Shown here piece by piece: positions 18,196 to 29,991 of a DNA stretch of 64,000 bases; positions within the stretch are counted from its first letter, which is position 1, and each line of letters opens with the position of its first letter. The notes under the pieces were generated by a model, which saw nothing but the letters and a program-made list of their open reading frames with translations, ran no database searches and was not told the origin of the DNA. Origin of the DNA: Sphaerolaimus hirsutus (lineage: Eukaryota; Nematoda; Chromadorea; Monhysterida; Sphaerolaimidae); assembly GCA_964036195.1 (NCBI GenBank), contig OZ038459.1, positions 23,929,206 to 23,993,205 on the forward strand, given 5' to 3'. Position numbers and translations under genes: made by a program.

Positions 18196-18999
18196 GTTAA
18201 AGTAGTACACAGTATTCATGAAAAAGTATTGTACCCATTTATGTATTGTATTGATGATGTACACAGTTTTATACCGTTTCAGAGTATAATGTAAATACGC
18301 GCTTTCAGCTCAGATTTACAGCAGATATTGCTGACCAAAAAATCTGGTGGGCTAATCAAATTGAGCACCTGGCATCCACAAGTCGTTGATACTCTCCCCG
18401 ATGGGCCAATCCCTCACTCTGCCTGGGGGCAGTCCCAGACCCTGTAAAATTCCCTGTAAAATATCTAATGGCATGTAAAATGACCTTACGTGAAAACGTA
18501 CGTTTGCCATTTTGCAGGGCATTTTCAATGATTTTTGACACTTTGCATGACATTTGACATTTTACAGCTCATTTTACAGGGTCTGGGATTGGCACCAGAG
18601 CGGCCTTCGTTGAACCACCTGCCTGAAGCGGGGTTCATTTGCAAACCCACAGCTATATTTTGATAGGCGGGGATTAGTTCGGAAATCTGCGGTATTGCAT
18701 TTGAATTTGAATTGTTAAACTAGGGTTGGGATGATATATCGTAGGGAATATCGCATATCGACCATTTTTTCATATTGAATATCGAATATCGATATCGCAA
18801 ATTTTGAAAAAATATCGAATATCGACCATTTTTTTGATATTTTTCGATATTCTGATAATCATTTTGACCTACCTGGTATTTGTGATCCCCCCAAAAATGT
18901 CTGAAGCCAACAAAAAGTGGTAGCTAAACATGTGTATTTGTAACAAAAACAAGTGTGGATTTTATGTGTCAGGTGCCTGTTCCGCAAGTGGAAAAGTTA
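18196..18999. other. Non-coding; short inverted repeat and ATATCG-rich tract
   Basis: At 18505-18570 a sequence built from TTTTGCAGGGCATTTTC and TGCATGACATTTGACATTTT appears, shared with 43640-43760. At 18730-18860 the words AATATCGAATATCGA recur, a simple satellite-like tract. No gene is seen. Confidence 0.5.
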
Positions 19000-19700
19000 A
19001 GAGTTAAAACTAAAGAGTTGAGTAAAATGACAAATGAAAAGTTATGAGTAAAGTTAAGAGTTAAGAGTTGAGTAAAACGACAAATGATTTTACTCAACTC
19101 TTAACTTATAACTTTACTCTTAACTTATCATTTACCTGGTCATTCAGGTATTTATATTTATGTTTACATTTACGTTTTTCATAAATACCATTACCGACAC
19201 TTTGTTACGTTTTCCTGACTGAAATACACGGGTACAAACAGAGAGAACATAAACAAACCAACTATGGGGTGACATGTTGTACTAACATTATATAAGTTTT
19301 TATAGATCAATATGAGGTTTTCGTTGTAGGCAAAGTTTTTGCTTTTTAGAATTGCTACCATTTATAAATTTCGTAATGCATTTTTCTTGGTATAATCACT
19401 GAACTGTCTAAGCAAAGCACTTTAGTCATATACACTCCCAGAAACTTAAGCAGATAATGTGCATGGAGATCATGGGAATATGCATAATATTGCAAAAAGC
19501 ATATTGTTTTTTAAATGCTCTGGGAGCCTGAAATTTTTTTTACATTTTACGTTTTATTTTACGCTTTTCCAGGTATTTCAAAAATACCATACATTTGATT
19601 ATTAATACTCTGAAATTGGAAAACGTATTTATGTTTACGTTTTCATTTTCCAAAAATACCAGCATTTAAACAACACTGGGAAAAACTGAAAACTTGACTC
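19000..19700. repeat. Inverted repeat followed by relative of the ACGTTTACG hAT-like element
   Basis: At 19000-19130 a GAGTTGAGTAAAA-type sequence is followed by its inverted copy, as in 31286-31910. At 19130-19690 the words GTATTTATATTTA, TTTACGTTTT and CCAAAAATACC appear in the order seen in the intact 30226-31029 element, but diverged and without a readable target duplication. Confidence 0.55.
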
Positions 19701-20223
19701 AGTGGGGTGAGTGAAAAGAAAAAAAAATTACATTTAAATGATCATATCTCGTCAAAAATTCAAGTACATAGACTCACAAATGCACCAAATGTGTGTGCAG
19801 CAACATCAATTAGCCACTTGCCAGTCACATGGCTCAGATGCCCATACCAGCCATCTGGAGTTGGCCATTCCTGTGGATTTTTGCTGAGCAATCATTGAAT
19901 TTAAATTGAGAGGACCTTATTCTCATGAAAATAGTACCCACTTTTACATACTCGCTTTTACATTTTCTGTGGAAAAAGTACTTGATTTTACATTAACATG
20001 GAAAATAAGTATTTTACGCACATGAATTCATGGGTACAGGTCAAAAAGTATTTTACATTTTCTGTACTCAGGGTGAGTAAAGAAAAAGCAATTTACATAT
20101 AAAGAGAAATGTTAGGGCTACATTTTGATGTGGGTTGCCGCTGCAAATTTATTCCATGGCTTAGAAAAAACAGCTGGAAAATTTTGAAAAATAAATCCCA
20201 TTATTTTTGTCTGGCTCATTACA
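19701..20223. other. Non-coding stretch
   Basis: I see no gene and no repeat boundary. TTTTACATT-type words recur at 19940-20065. Confidence 0.4.
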
Positions 20224-20925
20224 AATCACAGCAAAAAATGGGTGTGTGGATGCGTGGTGAAGCGTCATGAAGTGTCTTCATGCCAACGCTTCCCGACGCC
20301 TCACAAAGCACGCTAGCACTTCCGCACACATCATGAAAATCTGAAGACACTTCACGCTTTTTAATATGGCACTGGCATGCAAATGTATGTGTTAGTGAAG
20401 CGTGTGGAAGCGCTAGCACCGTGAAGTGTCTTCCACGTGTTTGGATGCGCTTGAAGCGCGCGGTGAAGCTAGGTGAAGCGTGTGGAAGACACTTCACCCA
20501 GAATCTGTTGGTGGAAGCGTGTGGAAGCGCCAGCACCGTGAAGTGTCTTCCATGTGTTTCGATGCGCGTGAAGCGTGCGGTGAAGCTAGGTGAAGCGTGT
20601 GGAAGACACTTCACCCAGAATCTGTTGGTGGAAGCGTGTGGAAGCGCCAGCACCGTGAAGTGTCTTCCATGTGTTTCGATGCGCGTGAAGCGTGCGGTGA
20701 AGCTAGGTGAAGCGTGTGGAAGACACTTCACCCAGAATCTGTTGGTGGAAGCGTGTGGAAGCGCCAGCACCGTGAAGTGTCTTCCATGTGTTTCGATGCG
20801 CGTGAAGCGTGCGGTGAAGCTAGGTGAAGCGTGTGGAAGACACTTCACCCGGAATCTGTTGGTGGAAGCGTGTGGAAGCGGGACGCTTCCATGCGCTTCA
20901 AAAGCCCATTTTTTGCTGTGAATGC
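20224..20925. mobile_element. Short element with 16-bp terminal inverted repeats and internal minisatellite
   Basis: The ends CACAGCAAAAAATGGG (20229-20245 area) and CCCATTTTTTGCTGTG (about 20906-20921) are exact inverted copies. The interior is a GTGGAAG/CTTCCAC-rich region whose core is the 117-bp tandem repeat listed separately. I could not read a target-site duplication. Confidence 0.65.
20395..20880. repeat. 117-bp minisatellite, about four copies
   Basis: Units start at about 20395, 20511, 20628, 20745 and (partial) 20862, spaced exactly 117 bp, with very few differences between the inner copies. Each unit holds GTGAAGTGTCTTCCA and its inverse. Because 117 is 39 codons, frames stay open across all units on both strands. 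I take this as a by-product of the period, not as a protein. Confidence 0.9.
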
Positions 20926-21296
20926 TTTTGAGAATGTTCAGCAATTATACCTTACTCTGCCTCGCCCAGCCCACCACTCACCTCACAGTACAGTATCCAA
21001 GTAAGTGGTAAGCGTGCCATTACGGCGCTGTTCCTACGTATTAGCATGAAGCAAGAATTCATCCACACGCGGGCATCTTCTATAATATTTAGAGAAACAA
21101 CTTTGCCAATTTGCGCCTCACACCACTGCTCCATTTCGGACTTTTTCAACGATGACGCTCTTTCGAACTGTAATCCTGCTGCAATGTGGATTTTTGTAAA
21201 TAAATTTGCAAATCACATTTGGCACCCAAATTTTTTTTCATTTGGGGTGCTCCATTGTGTGGGTGGGGTTTGAAAGTCGAAACTTGGTGGGTATAT

Positions 21297-21720
21297 ACCG
21301 TATTTTCTCGAAATACCCTCAGGGGGTTTATTTTTTCAGAGTGAGATATTTGAGGGGGGTTATTTCGTGGAGAAGGGTAATTCGAGGGGGGTTATTATTT
21401 TGCCAGAAATTTTTTAAAAACCCAGTACTAATTTGTTGTTTGTAACATACGCAGACGTAGAAAAATGCGACAAAAACCACCATAAATCTACAGACTTGAA
21501 CAAATATGTCGATGGTATAAACAATGTTATAACGTAACACATTCATTGTTTTTAACGTGTGTTATGCATTGACAGTCCACAAAATGTACCTTTTGTTCTG
21601 CACATTCTATTTACACTCAATTGGAGGGGGGGGGGGTATTTCAAGGTTTTTTAAAATTCATAGTGCCCATTTTAAGGGGGTATTTCGACAGGGGGAGGGG
21701 GTATTGTTATGAATCCGTGT
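21297..21720. repeat. Decayed G/C-tract TIR element (CCGTATTT family)
   Basis: It starts ACCGTATTTTCTCGAAATACC and has GAGGGGGGTTATTTCG-type runs inside. The right end (GGGGGTATTTCGACAGGGGG) is degraded. It belongs to the family best seen at 32551-33006. Confidence 0.6.
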
Positions 21721-23050
21721 ATTCTGCTGGATTTTGACTATACAAATCAAGAGAAGTTTGCTGTGCACTGCTTTTCCCTATTGCACTGCTTTTCCCTATT
21801 GCACTGCTTTTCCCTATTGCACTGCTTTATCACCTGCTTGTCTCTGGTGTGCACTGCACAGGGCCCGGAGATGCCAGGGTCCAAATGATGCCATTAAGTT
21901 TAAGGGAATGTGTCCAAAGACAAGTTTTTTGCAGAGCGTGCAGTGATCCACTCGGGGATCACGGTGCCCTGTTTCCCGCGGCACACACAGCGCTTACACT
22001 TAGCACAAGCAGCACAGTAATTAAGAGCAATTGTTAATCAGCAACTAAAAGAGTACAGTTAGTATCAATACTCAAGGGGGGTCCAAGTTGGTTGAGAAGA
22101 GCGCTTTAATTGGGCGATGGAAATATACAAGAGCAGTAGTGTCAAAGCGAATCGTTTTTCGAAGTCGAAGTGAAGTAAAAACACAAAAATTAGCTACTTA
22201 TAAGGCATAGATAAATACCATAATTGAAATGAATAAAAAGACCAAAAATACAACATCGTGAAAGGCACGTAATCACTCAATCAGGCAATCAAATCATAAA
22301 TGAAAAGCACAACTAATTGAAAGGCACAGGTAGTGAAAACAATTACTTAATGTAATTATGACAGGTAATAATGCGGTAACTAATAAACACACGAAAAGCA
22401 TCAAAACATTAGCTTCATGTGACATGGGGGTTAATTTAAGAAATCATAAAATGTACAAAAACATGTAAATACTTCCATAACTACCTACAATTTCCTACTT
22501 AATTAATACAACCTAAAATACATGTCGAAGCAGTGCAATGCTTGCTTATACAAAAGGGGAGCAAATGACATGGAACTAGTTCGATACAAAATCAGAAAAA
22601 GCATATGAAATCTACCTGAGCGATAATCAAACAATTAAAATACAAACTTACAATTATCATTAATTAATAATCTACTAATTGCTGAGGATTAAGCTCATGA
22701 AAATTAGAGATCAGCGCAAAATGATATTTACAGAATTTCTACATGTCATGTAAAAGCTTTTTACGGGGGTTTGTATTCAATGTTTACAGTAGCTCGCAGA
22801 ATTCTCACAAGCGCAGGTGCTTATCACCTTCAACGCCGCGACACATTATTGTGACTATCCAGCCAGCTCGCGCCTGTGAGAAATGTTTCAGCCCGCTGGC
22901 TTCGCCCTTCCGAGTGTGATGGAATATTTGTGCTGGGGTGGCGGAAAATGTATTTTTTTTGGACTGTGACTTGTCACTTTGGGCGTGATCAGGAGCTGTT
23001 AATACCACCCACCAATACTAGATGACACTGCCGACAATCTAGTCAACATG
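21721..23050 (-). repeat. Diverged LTR-like remnant related to the large element
   Basis: In minus orientation it keeps phrases of the 12693-14374 LTR in the same order. These are ACAGTTAGTAT followed by a G run and CCAAGTTGGTT near 22050-22095, ATGAATAAAAAGAC-type text near 22225, and CGGGGGTTTGT near 22763. The edges are approximate. An 18-bp tandem repeat (TGCACTGCTTTTCCCTAT, about 3.6 copies) lies at 21764-21830. Confidence 0.45.
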
Positions 23051-24055
23051 GGGAGAAACTTGGAACAGCTTGTATTTTGATAAGTTTCAGTAAAATTCAT
23101 TGTTCCAGGCTTCCTGGTTGCCACCTACCTATCAGTCACAGTCTCCGCCTATGCCCAAAAATACTGAAATGTGAAATGTGCATTCAGCAGCCCACTGTGC
23201 CGGCGACTCCAAAAGCATCCGCACGCCGCACCACGGCATTTTTATCTGAAATGTGAAATTCCCCTCTCACCTTGTGACACGTGAAATGTAGCTTATGTGA
23301 GAACTGATAAGGACTTAGCTAATCTTAATTAAAGGGAACACATTGAGAAAATTAATTGGGTAGATGGAAACAAAAGACATGCAGAGCACTACAACCACAA
23401 AAACGTGGTAAACTCTGTCTGCCAGTGTAGAGGGGGTGATCTTGTTGTGCAGTCCTCTGTTGGGGCACTGCGCAGCTCACTGCATGGCAGCGCATGCCGC
23501 CAGACCCCTGTAGACTACGAATAGCTGACACGATATCTGCAGGGGTTTATTTGAAGTGTAAGTTTACAGAACTACCTTGCAATTTACGTTACGTGAACTG
23601 TTATTGCATTTGGCTGTTTAAAAATTTGTGGGGTGGTGTTTTCCCATCGTAAAAAGTGGTCTTATAGTATTTCAAGGGGGGGAAGGGGGTATTTCGAGGA
23701 AATACGTTATAACGTATTTGATTGAATAATCCCCCTGGGGTTTTATTATTTCGTCAAACATTTTTGAGGGGGGAACTATTTGAGGGGGGAATTATTCAAG
23801 AGGGGGAATTATTGTTTTGTCAAAATTTTCAAGCCTGTTTCTAATTTTCTATCAACTTATTAAATGAAATATGGTTAATAAACACAATAACGTGCCATTT
23901 TTGTTTAAAGTTAGGTACAACATATTGATCAAATCTTTAAAGGAGGGAATTATTCAAGGGGGGGATTTTTGTTTCCTCACTCATCTTACAGAGGGGGATT
24001 TTTCGAGGGGGGGAATTATTCAATGGGGGAACTATTCAAGCAAATACGGTAGTTA
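23051..24055. other. Non-coding; decayed G/C-tract element at its right part
   Basis: 23051-23640 shows nothing recognisable. 23640-24052 contains repeated GAGGGGGGAATTATTC-type runs and ends GCAAATACGGTA, so it is a worn copy, perhaps two fused, of the CCGTATTT family. Confidence 0.5.
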
Positions 24056-25089
24056 TAACCCCTCCCCTCCTCTGCATCATCAGGTGTGGCGACTCACTAG
24101 AGCTTGAGACTCACTAGAGCACGTGTGAGTATAATGCGACCCCCTTCGATAGTGTGACCCCCAGAGAAACACACAAAACAAAAAAAACGAAAGCTGACGT
24201 AAAATTTCAACGTAAAATCGAATTTTTTTAATTTTCGCAATCAAATAGAAGTGACCATGGACGATGACCCTTGGTCACAATGAAGATAATGATAAACATA
24301 TTGTCCATGAAAAATTGCAGACCCGTATGCATTCCATCATACACTTTCATGTTATTAATTTTGCGATGGAATTTTACGCTGGAATTTTACGTCCAGCTGT
24401 AATCGCAGCATTACCGACTGACCTGCTGCTACTGCTAGAAACAAGAGACATAGTGATATCGGCATCCCCGATAATAACATTCTGTTCATGATCATGTGCA
24501 TGGGGCAAGTCGTATTAATGTACCATCACTCCTCAATTAATCCATCAAAATACCCCGGATAGCCAAGCGTGACAAAAATGATTAACTCCTTGAATACTGC
24601 CCACTGTGATATAAATAGTCGGGAAAGTTGCTGCAGTGCACATCACTTTTTTACAATCGATTGAAGGAAATAAAAAGAAACGCCAGGGGCCAGTTCCGCA
24701 AGTGGTAGAGTAAGTCTTCTACCTTCGTATTACCGATCATATAAATTACCGCATGAAGAACAAAGCATGCAAATTCAAAACTCTACATCTCGGCCATTTC
24801 TCTGCCGATTTTCACCTATGAATGCTTAAAATGATCATAATGATCTGTAGATTTCATTTTCATGTTCTGATTATCTGTATGCACTGTTCTTCATGCGGTT
24901 ATTTTATGAGCAGTAGATGGAAGTTCAAAGTGCTATAACTTTTGATTGGAAAGAGATATTGAACACATTTTTGTTTTAGATGAATTCTCGTTGCCTAAAG
25001 TATATGGTAGCTTGTTAAAACAATTATTTGTTTCATGTTCAAAAACTGGGTCAAATCGGCATACGGAATTTAGACATCACTAATCCGAC
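24056..25089. other. Non-coding stretch
   Basis: No gene is seen. GCCAGTTCCGCAAGTGG at about 24689 is a motif shared with the inverted-repeat family at 18975 and 31299, so part of this stretch may be another diverged copy. Confidence 0.4.
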
Positions 25090-25390
25090 TGCAACAATGG
25101 AATCTTCATGTTGTCCCGATAATTTTAAGAGTCAAATGATCCAAATCGGCCCTGAAATGGGCACGTTATTAAGCTTGAAAGTCAATGTGCAGATCATCCG
25201 TGCAAATTGACCACCGTTTTATAGACCCCCTTTATCTCGGGACTGGGGGATTATTCGAGCAAACCAAAACAATTCGGCATAGCCCAGACCCCAAACCCCA
25301 ACATACTCGAATGGCATCAAAATCGGCCAATGTACAACAAAATGGGACGCAGGAATGTGCATTTCTATGAGATTTCAAAAAATATAAGAA
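25090..25390 (+). repeat. Dispersed repeat, copy 2
   Basis: This is the same-orientation match to 14375-14690, including ATTATTCGAGCAAACCAAAA. It serves as the uninterrupted reference for the insertion point of the large element. Confidence 0.75.
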
Positions 25391-26375
25391 ACTTAGTTTA
25401 CAGCCTGATACACTCTGAAAACCCTATATATTGAATATCACTATGCCTCTGGAGCCTCTGGAGGAGCGATTTCTATCTAACCAGCCAGAGGGTCAAAATA
25501 AGATATAATCCTGGATTACATAACTTACTGAGTGACTTATTTTTAGATTACCTGGATTCTTATTTACTATTTGCACCCATCAGCAAAATTGTTGGTTCTT
25601 GTGTCAATGAAACTGTAATTATTGGGTAACAGAGTTGATTCAAAACAGTGTAAATGAGATGATATTAGGTGTTCTTACAGTAAGTATTATGCACACTTAA
25701 TGGCATGCAAATTTACATTTTACGCCCCTGTTTTTTGTGTCATTTTATGCTGTGAATTGTTAACTTTGTGGCGCTTTTCAAAAGTTTTCCGCAAAAGTGG
25801 TGAAGTGAGTTTTCAATTACTGTAGATCATTTTTGATGACATCAAACAGGTATTTTTGATTCAATGTTATGTTTTATTTCAGAAAAGTATGTTATAAGAT
25901 AGAGAGATGCTATTGTCACACACATAATGAAGACTAAGTGATTGTGATATCACCATTTGTCATCATTTGAGTTTTCACATACACACAGTGGCAAACTAGG
26001 TAAACACAGTTAGGTAAACACAGTGGCAAACTAGTGACTTGCCAAAACAACCCCACTGAAATTCACGCTATTTGTGAAAACTGAACATCTACAGCATTCT
26101 ATTGTGGAAAACTGGATGGTGACATGTCACCATTTTTGGCCATCTCAGTTTTCAAAAAAGTCATGGTGAAAACTAGTGAGTGTAGGCACAATATTTACCT
26201 GCTTCAAACACAATTTTAACTCAATAATGCTCTACATGAGCAGATGAGAGATTTTCAGGAGAGAATTCTCTTGACCAAATTACATGTGTTTAGTCATAAA
26301 GCCCAATACTCGCACCACAATGTATCTAATATGAGTGATTTTCTCAGTGATTTTTTTTCGAATTTGAAAAATATA
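25391..26375. other. Non-coding stretch
   Basis: I see no gene or bounded repeat. A short duplication of AGGTAAACACAGT occurs near 25998-26025. Confidence 0.4.
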
Positions 26376-26379
26376 TATA

Positions 26380-28014
26380 AGTAGGTGGAAATATGGCTAG
26401 TCAGTCATGCATAAAAATGTAACGATAACTTTGTGCAGGCAGTCAGACGACTCGAAAACGACCATGCGTGACCGAATGAAGACCCGCGGTGCACAGGGAA
26501 GTCACAGTGTACGCGAGGTTTGCTGTGCACTGCAATTCGCCAATGAGGCTGCAGCCCCAGGACGGTACGCCCGAATGGAAACTACTGCGGCCATGAAATT
26601 AATTAGTAACTTTTCCGTTAATTACGTTACTATCCCCATGCATTTTTTAATTGTTTTGAATCTTTTTGCTCATTTAAATTTGTTTCCCACCTGTATTTAA
26701 GTTAAGTGATTATTTCCATTTTTCTTGAATGTGCTTTTGGACAGATTTATCCTTATTTTTCATTTTTGATTAGTTTACATATTTTGTTCAAAAAGGCGTA
26801 GTGTCTGAAAATGGGCTAGAAAGGCTTTGAAATTTCTCGCTAAGTTAAAGGTGTGAACTTTGTTAAAACACTCTTTAGCGTCCCAATAGATAACATTCGG
26901 AAATTTCCCCGACCAGGTGCATTTTACTTAGGATTAGGTAATGGGCGGGAAAGCGGCAAAAATCAATTATAGTCAACATGCGCCAACAAGACACATGCAG
27001 AGCACATCATGAAGTGAAGAGCACAGCCGTGCCAATTAATTATTCCCATCACCTAGGGTGATTGGTGAACTCAAAAGTGCTAGTGTCTTTGTAGCGTGTG
27101 CTCATGCCCGAAGTTCCCACCCCTTACCCGGCAATGAAATAACCTTGAATAAACCCCCGCAATGAGCATTCTTTCAGTGGCCTTGGTCGGGTGCGCTATA
27201 AAATATTTTACCTAAAGCGGCGCGAGGTGATAACATAGTGTCACACCACCTGTTCTGAATTGTACCGTAACTGTTGAATAAAAGCCCAGTTTATGACACT
27301 CACCGCTGAGATATTTTAATTATATTTAATTACATTAGATTAATTACATTTACGTTTCATTCATTAGTTCATTTTATTTTTGCATTTTGTCATTTTCCCG
27401 CACTTACCTATTTCTTGCGCCTTATATGTTATACTGTTCATTTTCCAGTGATCAAAGTTTTGCCTTATAATTTTTAATTACGGTCATTTTGTTGTGTCTC
27501 AAAATTAGTATTCAGTTATGATATGGTAGACTTTTGATGATTATAAAACACATTGATTTTGCATTTTTAACACCCACTAGAGGTTTTACGACTTACTTGT
27601 GCTACTGTGAATTGACTCTGACTAAATCACTAAATAAAGTTCCCATGAAAATCAACTTGGTCCCCCTGAAGCATACTAACTGCTTTGAATTTTGATTTAA
27701 CTTTATTAATTGCTTAAATTAGATTTTATTAACGACTAATTGAAGTAAAACGCTGGCTGCAATTACGAAAGGGATTGGTAAGTTGCCGTGTCCGTCCTCG
27801 GGAACTTGCCAGGACCCCAAGGGGTACTGGTGCTGTTCCTGATTTGCGTGTAAAATCCCCGTACCATTAAAACAACCATTTATTGAATTACGCACACATT
27901 TAGCGCAAAGGGACCGGAAACTACCATTCTCCGCCGCAGCAATTCGACGAGTGGCGTATTTTGTGGTAAAAAACGGAAACTAGTAAACTTAGTAAAAATG
28001 TAAAATATCTGACA
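26380..28014 (+). repeat. Solo LTR of the large-element family
   Basis: This 1635-bp copy is in plus orientation, opposite to the LTR at 12693-14374. It is flanked by TATA at 26376-26379 and 28015-28018, a 4-bp target duplication. It ends CTGACA; the first T of the TGTAGG start is mutated to A. A TATAAA at 27197-27202 and an AATAAA at 27277-27282 mark U3 and R. No internal element sequence is attached, so it is a recombination product. Confidence 0.85.
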
Positions 28015-28129
28015 TATAAACATATCACTAAGAATTTGAAAAAAATATAAATATATATAAATCACGGTTTTTTTATATTTATTGTGATTTTCGAAAATAT
28101 AAATCACGGGTTATTTTTCGAATGCTAGT

Positions 28130-29550
28130 AGTGATGTAAGAAGTGGACTTTGGGGACATTGGTTACGGTTTAGATGATATGATTGGTGATGTAAAAAGTG
28201 CCAGGACTAGTGATGGAAAAGCGCCATGGCGCTGGCGCCTGGCGCTAGCGCCAAAGCAAAAAGCGCCATGGCGCTTTTGGCGCTTGGCGCCTGTTTGCTG
28301 TGGCGCCATTGGCGCTTGGCGCCTGTTTGCTGTGGCGCCATTGGCGCTTGGCGCTGGGGTTGGGAAAAGCGCCATGGCGCTTTTGGCGCTTGGCGCTATG
28401 ACGCCGTGGCGCCATTGGCGCTTGGCGCTAGTGTTTTGAAAAGCGCCAAAAAAGCGCCAAGAAGTTTACTCAAAATTCATCATTATTTTATGCAGAACGA
28501 CCTGTTAAGTATAATTTACATAAGTATATGTGCTACGGAAGGGTGTGTTCCCGGATCAATATAGCCTATTCTTGATTACTTTATAAACAATTTCCTTGTG
28601 ATTGCATGGGTATTCAACATTTGTCCCATCTAATCAGAATTATGTAAGACTTTATGTGACTATTCATTGGACTCGTAACACTCTTCACATAGGTTTTATC
28701 TCAATCGCTATACTTAGCTCGTTCTTTGTAGTTTTGTTTGAGCAGGACCCTGTAAACTGTAAAGTTGATCAATAAACATCATCCAATATTTCATAAATAC
28801 AACTTTGTTAAGTGTAATGAAAAAGTGTCAAAAGTTCAATCAAAAGTTTTTCTTTTTTATTTTGATTGACAATTTACATCACATTTACTTCTTGACATTT
28901 GACACTTGATTTTACAGGGTGTGGAATCACTTTCTGAAGCCATTCCAACAATGGCAATCCAAAATTTGAAACCTCAAAATCCTATGTTCAAAAGTGACTA
29001 GCAAAACTCGAAACTGCAATATTCTAGTAGAAAAATCGAAAGTATTCCAAAAAAAATTGAAAACATCATTTGAAAATTATTTTTGGGGAAAAACAACTAA
29101 ATTCCAAAAGTAATTTTAAAAAACACCTAAAAAATCTTAGCACTTTTTACAGATGGTGTGCTATACTCAAGCCAAAACACCCAGCTGCAAAATATCAAGA
29201 CAAAAAGAACAAAAGTGACTGCAATTGACTTGTATCTTGCGCCAAAAACAAATTAATAGCAGCAATATTAATCAGCACGGCTGCATATATGAGAAGCAAA
29301 AAATTTTTGGCGCACGCGCTATTGGCGCTTGGCGCCTATATCCTCTGGCGCCATTGGCGCTTGGCGCCGTGGTCTAGAAAAGCGCCATGGCGCTTTTCCT
29401 AACCCTTACGTCAGGCGCCAATGGCGCCAGAGTAAAATGTCGCCAAGCGCCAGAAGTGCCATGACGCATGTTGCTCTGGTGCTAGCGCCAAGCGCCATTG
29501 CCAGACATTTTGTTCCTGACGCCAGCGCCATGGCGCTTTAACATCACTAA
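28130..29550. mobile_element. Composite of GCGCCA-array elements
   Basis: The outer unit (28138-28208 and about 29460-29549 onward) matches 45953-46280. Inside it lies a second copy of the 15789-16740 family, beginning TAGTGATGGAAAAGCGCCA at 28209, with its arrays at 28210-28465 and 29305-29400. GCGCCATGGCGC and TTGGCGCTTGGCGC words dominate both arrays. I could not read a clean 8-bp duplication for the inner copy. The middle (28470-29300) is AT-rich and non-coding. Confidence 0.6.
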
Positions 29551-29991
29551 GTGCAAGTGCAGGTGCTGATTTGTTTGATTGATTTAGATGCGTTTTTGTA
29601 TCACTTGCAAAGTCAGTTGCAATTTGCGACGCTTTCATTGGATTATAAATATCCTGGCAACCATGATGGCTTTTAGCTTACAAAACTAAATACAATTCAA
29701 AGTTGAGTGATTATGGGCGCCCTAAATCATGTACCATAAATATATTCGGTTTTGGCTTGAATTTACCCTTTGGGAATTTTTTTTAGCAAGACGCTTTGAG
29801 GGGAATATTGAAAGGGGAAGAATTATGGAAGGGGGACTTATTCTTTCATCAAAATTATCATGCATGTTTTATCAACTCATTTCATGCTATTGATATCATA
29901 CGCTACAACATATCAAAATAAGATGCTATTTTTGTTCAAATTGGACACAACAATGTTTAAAGGGGGGATTATTCGAGCAAATATGGTAGTA
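29551..29991 (+). repeat. Right part of a dispersed repeat shared with 46270-47028
   Basis: It is colinear with 46270-46680 and, after a 256-bp insertion there, with 46937-47028. Shared text includes AAGTGCAAGTGCAGGTGCT and GTTGAGTGA. It ends in a decayed G-tract element (GCAAATATGGTA). Confidence 0.65.

Noticed and set aside
20219..20944. 241-codon minus-strand and 166-codon plus-strand frames
   Set aside because: Both follow from the 117-bp (39-codon) period of the minisatellite; two opposite frames open over the same array argue against a real protein.
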